Shown: one piece after another, positions 58,702-64,000 of the stretch | Numbering within the stretch: position 1 is the first letter of the stretch | Layout: every line of letters starts with the position of its first letter | Assembly: GCF_900100365.1 (NCBI RefSeq) | Contig: NZ_FNKU01000001.1 | Location: 4,105,501-4,169,500 of the forward strand | Length of the DNA stretch: 64,000 bases | Reading direction: 5' to 3' | Origin: Pseudomonas cannabina | GTDB lineage: Bacteria; Pseudomonadota; Gammaproteobacteria; Pseudomonadales; Pseudomonadaceae | Made by a program: the position numbers and the translations under genes | Notes under the pieces: model-generated | Database searches by the model: none | Seen by the model: the letters and a program-made list of their open reading frames with translations, nothing else | What the model was told of the DNA's origin: nothing

Positions 58702-58848
58702 GTGCTGGTCGCCAAACGGCGCAATGTCTAGAATGAAGGCCTTGTATCCTAGACTATCCGCGCGACAAGATCACCCGGACGGCGGTTCGAGCTTGAGCAT
58801 GAGCATCGCCTCCCCTGCCATTCATCAGAAAGTACTCAGTGGAAAACA

Positions 58849-59058
58849 ATGGAAGACACCGACCTGCAAGCGCTGATGAAACGTGTAGAGCTGCTCCTGA
58901 AGTTCGCCGAGCAACTTAAAGGCGAAAACGCACTCCTATTAGCTCAGGAAAAATCCTGGCGCGAGGAACGCGCCCAACTCATTGAAAAGAACGAAATCGC
59001 CCGGCAGAAGGTCGAGTCAATGATTTCGCGCCTCAAAGCCCTGGAGCAAGACTCATGA
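58849..59058 (+). CDS. TIGR02449-type small coiled-coil protein (ZapB-like)
   Basis: A 69-residue, nearly all-helical protein with heptad leucines (LMKRVELLLKFAEQLKGENA and onwards) and a charged C-terminus. Its stop overlaps the zapA start by 4 bp, and this gene regularly precedes zapA. A ZapB-like role at the division ring is inference. Confidence 0.88.
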   Translation: MEDTDLQALMKRVELLLKFAEQLKGENALLLAQEKSWREERAQLIEKNEIARQKVESMISRLKALEQDS

Positions 59059-59384
59059 GCAATGGCAACAGCGTTACCGTTCAGATCCTCGACAAGGAAT
59101 ATTCGATCATTTGCCCTCAGGAAGAGCGCACCAACCTGGTCAGCGCCGCGCGCTACCTGGATGGCAAGATGCGTGAAATCCGCAGCAGCGGCAAAGTTAT
59201 CGGGGCTGATCGCATCGCCGTGATGGCCGCCCTGAACATCACTCACGACCTGCTGCACAAGGAGCATGTGCCTGACGTGCAGACCAGCGGCTCGACCCGC
59301 GAACAGGTCCGCGAGCTACTCGACAAGGTCGATCTGGCGCTGGCGACAGACACGCCCGGCACACCGGGTTCAACTCGGGGCTGA
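59055..59384 (+). CDS. zapA: Cell-division protein ZapA
   Basis: A 109-residue FtsZ-ring stabiliser. It starts VTVQILDKEYSIICPQEERT, then AARYLDGKMREIRSSGKV and DRIAVMAALNITHDLL, the three ZapA blocks. The predicted C-terminal coiled coil is short. It is translationally coupled to the coiled-coil gene, and 6S RNA follows. Confidence 0.95.
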   Translation: MSNGNSVTVQILDKEYSIICPQEERTNLVSAARYLDGKMREIRSSGKVIGADRIAVMAALNITHDLLHKEHVPDVQTSGSTREQVRELLDKVDLALATDTPGTPGSTRG

Positions 59385-59403
59385 TTATTGCGGGGCATTT
59401 CTG

Positions 59404-59409
59404 TATACT
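59404..59409 (+). promoter_or_regulatory. -10 box of the 6S RNA promoter
   Basis: TATACT lies about 8 bp before the predicted 5' end of 6S RNA, just after the zapA stop. Confidence 0.65.
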
Positions 59410-59415
59410 TGCGCC

Positions 59416-59593
59416 GCTCCCTGGAGTGCTTGCCAGTCGGTCATGTCCCTGAGCCGATACGCACAACCACGGGGGTTGCACGTTGGGGTTGGTGTGCATG
59501 TCCGCTCGACGGAAAGCCTTAAAACCTCCTGCAATCTCCACCTTGAACTTTCGGGTTCAAGGGCTACACCGACAGCGGTTCGTCGGGGAGTCC
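59416..59593 (+). ncRNA. ssrS: 6S RNA
   Basis: About 178 nucleotides between zapA and ygfA, the conserved position. Recognisable stretches are TGTCCCTGAGCCGATACGCA, GGGGGTTGCACGTTGG, TGTGCATGTCCGCT and the strong hairpin CCTTGAACTTTCGGGTTCAAGG. The 5' GCTCCCTGG can pair with the 3' region GGGGAGTCC, closing the rod-like structure that mimics an open promoter and sequesters sigma-70 RNA polymerase. Ends are estimated from the -10 box and the closing helix. Confidence 0.94.
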
Positions 59594-59683
59594 TTATTCA
59601 ATGCATTGCCAGACGACCTGTCTGGCAATGACGATCCAGCTCTGGTTTCGGCCTCTCGGATCAGCCTGCATGAACTCTCTCTC

Positions 59684-60295
59684 ATGATCAGCGCCCAATC
59701 GCTTACACGCCCGCAACTGCGTCGCCAACTGCGCCATGCACGCAGGTCGCTGAGTCAGAGTCAGCAGCGTCAGGCCGCGCGTGATATCTACCGCCAGTTG
59801 GCCCAACACCCGCTGTTTCGACGCGCCCGACATGTTTCGCTGTATCTGCCGATGGATGGCGAGATCGACCCGCGCCTGCTGTTGCGCGAAGCCCAGCGTC
59901 GCGGCAAGGCCACTTACCTGCCCGTCCTCAATGCATGGCCGCGCACACGCATGGTGTTCCAGCGCGTGCGCCCCGGCGAGCGATTCATGCCCAATCGCTT
60001 TCGCATCCCCGAGCCGCGCATCGACCGGGCGAAGCAACGTAAAATCTGGGCACTCGATCTGGTACTGATGCCGCTGGTCGGGTTTGACGATCAGGGCGGG
60101 CGTCTGGGCATGGGCGGTGGTTTCTATGACCGGAGCCTGGCTTATCTGGCGCGCAGAAAAGCCTGGCGCAAACCCGTTTTACTGGGGCTGGCGCATGAGT
60201 GTCAGAAGGTGGATCGACTGGCGCAGGCCAGCTGGGATGTACCGCTGCAGGGCACGCTGTCGGATAAAGACTGGTACTTGAGTGATGGCGTCTGA
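59684..60295 (+). CDS. ygfA: 5-formyltetrahydrofolate cyclo-ligase
   Basis: A 203-residue enzyme converting 5-formyl-THF to methenyl-THF. It has RRQLRHARRSLS, SLYLPMDGEIDPRLL, MVFQRVRPGERF and the ATP loop GFDDQGGRLGMGGGFYDRSL. It lies directly downstream of 6S RNA, from which it is often co-transcribed. I chose the ATG at 59684 at the beginning of the conserved domain. Confidence 0.93.
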   Translation: MISAQSLTRPQLRRQLRHARRSLSQSQQRQAARDIYRQLAQHPLFRRARHVSLYLPMDGEIDPRLLLREAQRRGKATYLPVLNAWPRTRMVFQRVRPGERFMPNRFRIPEPRIDRAKQRKIWALDLVLMPLVGFDDQGGRLGMGGGFYDRSLAYLARRKAWRKPVLLGLAHECQKVDRLAQASWDVPLQGTLSDKDWYLSDGV

Positions 60296-60316
60296 CTGAT
60301 GGCACTTGAAGAGCGC

Positions 60317-60350
60317 GCTCTGATCGTTTGAAGTGTTCAACGACCAGAGC
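60317..60350. terminator. Hairpin between ygfA and the small membrane protein gene
   Basis: GCTCTGATCGTT and AACGACCAGAGC form a 12-bp stem with one mismatch around a 10-base loop, between two convergent stops. No clear T run. Confidence 0.5.
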
Positions 60351-60361
60351 AGAGGCGGGGT

Positions 60362-60514
60362 TTAATGCCTGCCGGGGACTTTCTGTTGCTGCTGGGTAAT
60401 TTCGACAGGAGCATCTTCCTTGGTGGTCCATAAACTCTGCGCATAACCGGTTGTCACGACACCCAAGCCAAACAGAATAACCAGAATCCAGAGTAAATCA
60501 GGCTTGCGTTTCAA
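60362..60514 (-). CDS. Small single-helix membrane protein, 50 aa
   Basis: The ORF starts at a TTG (60514) with GGAGGG six bases upstream. It has basic residues KRKPD, then one transmembrane helix (LLWILVILFGLGVVTTGYA), then a polar tail rich in Gln and ending RH. The start codon, ribosome site and membrane-protein pattern support it although it is short. I do not know a function. Confidence 0.72.
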   Translation of the reverse strand: MKRKPDLLWILVILFGLGVVTTGYAQSLWTTKEDAPVEITQQQQKVPGRH

Positions 60515-60707
60515 CGACTGCCCTCCATAGGCAAATCAATACGCTGTCCACAGCGGTCTTTCGAGAACCGTGCAGCAACGTGGAACTTTGAAGGGCGGCA
60601 TTTTGCGGTAACGTGAACCAGTACGCAAATACTGGCACAAGCCGACTGTCGGTTTGTCATACAACTTTTCGCCCTACGGCAAACTACATGTCTCTGGAGC
60701 ACGCGCA

Positions 60708-61157
60708 ATGGCCTACTGGCTGATGAAGTCCGAGCCTGACGAATTCTCGATCAGCGACCTGAAAAAACTGGGTAAAGCCCGCTGGGACGGCGTGCGCAAT
60801 TACCAGGCGCGGAACTTCCTGAGGGCCATGGCGGTGGGCGATGAGTTTTTTTTCTATCACTCCAGCTGTCCTGAGCCAGGCATCGCCGGTATCGGCAAAA
60901 TTGCCAGGGCGGCTTATCCGGACCCCACGGCGCTAGACCCTGACAGTCACTATCACGATGCCAAGGCCACCACCGAGAAAAACCCGTGGAGCGCCATCGA
61001 CGTCGAGTTCGCGGATATTTTCAAGAAAGTGCTGGGGCTGGGTTATCTGAAACAGCAAAGCCAACTGGAACAACTGCCACTGGTGCAGAAAGGCAGTCGG
61101 CTTTCGGTCATGCCGGTGACCGCCGAACAGTGGTCGGCGATCCTGGCACTGCGCTGA
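60708..61157 (+). CDS. EVE-domain (PUA-like) protein
   Basis: A 149-residue protein starting MAYWLMKSEPDEFSISDL, then WDGVRNYQARNFLRAM, FFYHSSCPEPGIAGIGKI and a C-terminal LSVMPVTAEQW. This is the EVE domain of the thymocyte nuclear protein 1 family, thought to bind modified bases. The ATG at 60708 is the family start. Confidence 0.93.
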   Translation: MAYWLMKSEPDEFSISDLKKLGKARWDGVRNYQARNFLRAMAVGDEFFFYHSSCPEPGIAGIGKIARAAYPDPTALDPDSHYHDAKATTEKNPWSAIDVEFADIFKKVLGLGYLKQQSQLEQLPLVQKGSRLSVMPVTAEQWSAILALR

Positions 61158-61163
61158 TCCGCG

Positions 61164-61571
61164 TTATTGAACGATGAAGTTGTTGAACAGCAAGTCTTCG
61201 ACAACCGGCTTGCCTTCTTCGTCGTTCATGACGCGCTGAACCTGTTTGAGTGCTTCCTGACGAATATTTTCCTTCGCCTCGGCGCTGCTCATCGAATCGA
61301 CCGTCTGCTGAGTAAACAGCGCCACCAGTTGATTGCGGATCAATGCGTCATGGCGTTTGACCGCAGCTTCAGCGTCGGCACCGGTAACGCGCAACGCGAT
61401 ATCGGCTTTATAAACGCGCAGTTTCGGGCCGCCGTCCAGTGCGTAATTACCCACGAACGGAGGCGTCAGCGAAACATACGATGCTTTAGGAGGACCGCCC
61501 TCTTCCTTGGCTTCTTCCTGCGCCATGGCGGGCAACGACAAGGCCAGCAATATCAGAATCCACGCTTTCAC
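61164..61571 (-). CDS. FliL-like secreted protein
   Basis: A 135-residue protein. I chose the GTG at 61571, with AAGGAG six bases upstream. The N-terminal hydrophobic segment WILILLALSLPAMAQ looks like a cleavable signal peptide. The rest matches the FliL fold: YVSLTPPFVGNY, LRVYKADIALRV, RHDALIRNQLVALFTQQT and EEGKPVVEDLLFNNFIVQ. No flagellar genes are nearby, so a stator role is doubtful. Confidence 0.85.
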   Translation of the reverse strand: MKAWILILLALSLPAMAQEEAKEEGGPPKASYVSLTPPFVGNYALDGGPKLRVYKADIALRVTGADAEAAVKRHDALIRNQLVALFTQQTVDSMSSAEAKENIRQEALKQVQRVMNDEEGKPVVEDLLFNNFIVQ

Positions 61572-61702
61572 AGTCCACTCCTTAATACGGTTTGCCACAC
61601 AGCTTACAGCTTATGTGTGCTTATCAGGCAGGGCCATGCCTATTGACCTGTGCGCCCGGTTAACTGACTTTATCGGCCACTACCGGAAAAGGAATAGCCC
61701 CG

Positions 61703-62686
61703 ATGAAAGCCCTGCTCTGCAAAGCCTTTGGTCCCGCCAACACATTGGTGCTTGAAGACGTCCCCGGCCCGGAGATCAAGAAGAACGAAATTCTGCTCGA
61801 CGTCCACGCGGCCGGGGTCAATTTCCCCGACACACTGATCATCGAAGGCAAATACCAGTTCAAACCGCCCTTTCCGTTTTCCCCGGGCGGCGAAGCGGCG
61901 GGCGTGGTATCGGCCGTCGGTGAAAAAGTCACCCACCTCAAACCCGGCGACCGGGTCATGGCCCTTACCGGGTGGGGCAGCTTTGCCGAGCAGGTCGCCG
62001 TGCCGCACTACAACGTGCTGCCCATTCCGGAGGGCATGGACTTCACCACCGCCGCCGCGTTCAGCATGACCTACGGCACCTCCATGCATGCGCTCAAACA
62101 GCGCGCCAACCTGCAACCCGGCGAAACCCTGTTGGTGCTTGGCGCATCCGGCGGCGTCGGCCTGGCCGCCGTGGAAATCGGCAAAGCCCTCGGCGCACGC
62201 GTCATCGCCGCCGCCAGCAGCGCGGAGAAACTGGAAGTCGCCAGAACCGCAGGCGCCGACGAACTCATCAACTACAGCGAAACCAGCCTAAAGGACGAAA
62301 TCAAACGCCTCACCAACGGCAACGGCGCCGACGTGATCTACGACCCAGTCGGCGGCGACCTCTTCGACCAGGCCATCCGCACCATCGCCTGGAACGGCCG
62401 CATGCTGGTCGTCGGCTTCGCCAGCGGCCGCATCCCGGATCTGCCCGTCAACCTGACGCTGCTCAAAGGCGCCTCGGTGGTGGGCGTGTTCTGGGGCTCG
62501 TTTGCCCAGAGACAGCCACAGGACAACGCCGCGAACTTCAAGCAGTTGTTTACGTGGTTTGGCGAGGGGAAATTGAAGCCGCTGGTGTCGACGGTTTATC
62601 CGCTGGAGCGGGCTGGAGAGGCGATTGATTTGTTGGGTGGGCGTAGGGCGGTGGGGAAGGTGGTGATCATTGTGAAGCAGACCTGA
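61703..62686 (+). CDS. NADPH:quinone oxidoreductase family protein
   Basis: A 327-residue medium-chain reductase without the structural zinc loop. It has the N-terminal catalytic fold (VHAAGVNFPDTLIIEG, FPFSPGGEAAGVV) and the NADPH site LVLGASGGVGLAAVEIGKAL. It belongs to the QorB/crotonyl-type zeta-crystallin group; the substrate is not defined. Confidence 0.9.
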   Translation: MKALLCKAFGPANTLVLEDVPGPEIKKNEILLDVHAAGVNFPDTLIIEGKYQFKPPFPFSPGGEAAGVVSAVGEKVTHLKPGDRVMALTGWGSFAEQVAVPHYNVLPIPEGMDFTTAAAFSMTYGTSMHALKQRANLQPGETLLVLGASGGVGLAAVEIGKALGARVIAAASSAEKLEVARTAGADELINYSETSLKDEIKRLTNGNGADVIYDPVGGDLFDQAIRTIAWNGRMLVVGFASGRIPDLPVNLTLLKGASVVGVFWGSFAQRQPQDNAANFKQLFTWFGEGKLKPLVSTVYPLERAGEAIDLLGGRRAVGKVVIIVKQT

Positions 62687-62812
62687 GGAACCAGCCTATT
62701 TCCCAAAAAATCAAGCACCTCAATACATAGGGAGGCGCTGATTTATTCGATTTTTCGTCCCTGCAACGCTCTGGAGGCCTTGATTTATCTGGGGGCAACA
62801 GCTGGGTTTTAG

Positions 62813-62912
62813 GGAAGGTCTGAAAAAGCCTTTTCTTCAAAAGTCGAAGCCAGTAAATACAGGCGCTCCAGCCCGGTTCCTCTCCAAAAAAATGGGCTTT
62901 TTCAGAGGATAC
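62813..62912. mobile_element. 100-bp MITE (Y), copy 1
   Basis: Ends are GGAAGGTCTGAAAAAGCC and, inverted, GTATCCTCTGAAAAAGCCC, sharing a 12-bp core TCTGAAAAAGCC. TTAG precedes it (62809-62812) and follows it (62913-62916). It is identical over all 100 bases to the inverted copy at 63664-63763. Confidence 0.9.
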
Positions 62913-62916
62913 TTAG

Positions 62917-63015
62917 GGAGACGCTGATTTATTCTAAAACCCAGCTGTTGCCCCCAGATAAATCAAGGCCTCCAGAGCGTTGCAGGGACGAAAAATCGAA
63001 TAAATCAGCGCCTCC
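62917..63015. mobile_element. 99-bp MITE (X), inner copy
   Basis: It runs from GGAGACGCTGATTTATTC to GAATAAATCAGCGCCTCC with 17 of 18 terminal bases inverted-repeated. TTAG flanks both sides (62913-62916 and 63016-63019), fitting YTAR. Same sequence as the outer copy in the opposite orientation. Confidence 0.9.
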
Positions 63016-63098
63016 TTAGAATAAATCAGCGTCTCCATAGGTATGTCATCAATGCTTAAAGACTCAAACAACATAGCCATACAGACAAGGAGAACTGT

Positions 63099-64000
63099 AT
63101 GGCCACACGAAAAAAGCGACAAACAAATATATTGCATGACCGGACAAGCGGGACCGTTAACATAAGTCACGGCAGCTCGCCCAAGCCACAAAATACTGGC
63201 TTCTTTGGAAGTGGCTTTACCAACACTGGGGCGTCTAGTCGTAAACGCAGACGCAGACGCCTGCATGCTCGTGCACAACAGCAAGCAGCAGCGAAAGCAC
63301 ATGCAGAGGCCCAGGCACTGGCAGAACGTCAGGCCGCAAAACATGCAGCTCCTCACGCTAGAATTCAAGCAGAAGCCGCTGAAAGAGCCCGAGCGGAAGC
63401 AGAGGCATATGCTCGAGCCGAGAGAAGTAAGCCACATCGTAATTTTATTGAGAAACTGTCCGATGCTTATCCGATAGTTCAATCGGAACTGGCATCGACT
63501 CATGCAATATCCACTGAATTACTTAAAAGCTCCATTCAGAAAGAAGTCGATTCTGGTTTGACTCCAGACTTCAAGGGCGTGAGCGAACAACAGCTCTCGG
63601 ATTTAATACTTAATGAAAAAGCCACTATAAATTATTTGCTTTCAGGTAAGCGAGAACAACTAGGTATCCTCTGAAAAAGCCCATTTTTTTGGAGAGGAAC
63701 CGGGCTGGAGCGCCTGTATTTACTGGCTTCGACTTTTGAAGAAAAGGCTTTTTCAGACCTTCCCTAGACAGGCAAATTGCTGCTGAACAGCTGAATCCAA
63801 GCAGACTCCATTCCACACAGCAGGATTATCGAAACTATCTCGAGCACCATAGCCAAGGTGATCCCGCTCGCGTACAGCAGGCCCATGAAGCGTGGACACG
63901 CTCGTTATCCAAAATCTACGAAGCTAAACTTCTTGCTGAGTCGATCACACTGCTCAATGAGCAGTCGGCAGCGCTGTCCATTCGTCATGCCGAGCTGTCG
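63099..64000 (+). pseudogene. Bacteriocin-like (S-type pyocin/colicin-like) gene interrupted by a MITE, 3' end missing
   Basis: The ATG at 63099 has AAGGAG upstream. Residues 1-55 are polar and Gly/Ser-rich (GTVNISHGSSPKPQNTGFFG) followed by RKRRRRRLHARAQQQ. A long Ala/Glu/Arg helix of coiled-coil type comes next. The open frame ends in a TGA at 63672-63674 supplied by the inserted MITE. Skipping the MITE and one CTAG, the frame continues REQLDRQIAAEQLNPSRL and stays open to the window end, with QQDYRNYLEHHSQGDPARVQ and LLNEQSAALSIRH. This architecture resembles S-type pyocins and colicins; killing domain and immunity gene lie outside. Family call is moderate. Confidence 0.6.
63664..63763. 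mobile_element. 100-bp MITE (Y), copy 2, inside the bacteriocin-like gene
   Basis: The exact reverse complement of 62813-62912. CTAG flanks it on both sides (63660-63663 and 63764-63767), fitting the YTAR duplication of IS5-type elements. The 104-bp net insertion shifts the frame by two and brings in a TGA after eight bases of the element. Confidence 0.93.

Larger units (their letters stand above)
62731..63036. mobile_element. 99-bp MITE (X'), split by two nested miniature elements
   Basis: The outer element runs 62731-62812 and resumes at 63020-63036, together 99 bp. Its ends are GGAGGCGCTGATTTATTC and, inverted, GGAGACGCTGATTTATTC. A 4-bp duplication ATAG flanks it (62727-62730, 63037-63040). 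Its interior TTAG was the target for the two inner elements. It is the exact reverse complement of the inner copy at 62917-63015. It encodes nothing. Confidence 0.9.

Overview
The window looks like a chromosomal segment of a Pseudomonas syringae-group bacterium. It carries several blocks whose order is typical of Pseudomonas: ftsY-ftsE-ftsX-rpoH beside mtgA, thiS-thiG-trmB, coaD-ferredoxin-mutM, dipA-msrA, and pepP-ubiH with ygfB, zapA, 6S RNA and ygfA. It also has betI-betB-betA, and GC-rich palindromic repeats of the kind common in this group. The species assignment is inference from gene content; no rRNA gene is present.

Layout. 1-2.8 kb: end of a DUF2780 gene, then a small Rhs-core gene cut by an intact IS5-family element. 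2.8-8.3 kb: acyltransferase, retropepsin-like protein, glutathione transferase, and an iron-type ECF sigma / FecR / PepSY group. 8.3-9 kb: tandem repeats. 9-13.1 kb: choline-to-betaine operon with its BetI operator. 13.3-16 kb: GTPase and membrane-protein pair. 16.1-18 kb: folA and a frameshifted phosphorylcholine phosphatase. 18-29 kb: housekeeping genes (trmB, thiGS, mtgA, rpoH, ftsXEY, an M16 protease pair, rsmD). 29.3-29.9 kb: a HigB/HigA-type toxin-antitoxin pair. 30-38 kb: hydrolase, broken sseA, TetR regulator, coaD, ferredoxin, mutM, HDOD protein, broken PfpI protease, rRNA methyltransferase. 38-44.4 kb: TraX-like protein, threonine aldolase, TldD/TldE-like pair, MFS exporter. 44.6-48 kb: dipA and msrA. 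48.3-54.1 kb: MetQ-like binding protein, sigma-54 activator-like protein, hydrolase, MFS sugar-acid transporter with a well-formed GntR-type promoter/operator, AraC regulator. 54.3-61.6 kb: ubiquinone hydroxylases, pepP, ygfB, zapA, 6S RNA, ygfA, EVE protein, FliL-like protein. 61.7-64 kb: quinone reductase, then a nest of miniature transposable elements in front of a bacteriocin-like gene that is itself cut by another copy.

The main biological signal is gene decay and mobile DNA. Five genes are interrupted: Rhs by an IS, PchP by a one-base deletion in an A run, SseA by a stop codon plus a lost start codon, a PfpI-type protease by a stop codon, and the bacteriocin-like gene by a 100-bp MITE. 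In the two insertion cases the target-site duplications are visible, and removing the element plus one duplication restores the reading frame exactly. Two miniature elements (99 bp and 100 bp) with YTAR-like 4-bp duplications are nested in each other upstream of the bacteriocin gene. The 99-bp element has the same terminal bases as the full IS5-family element at the other end of the window.
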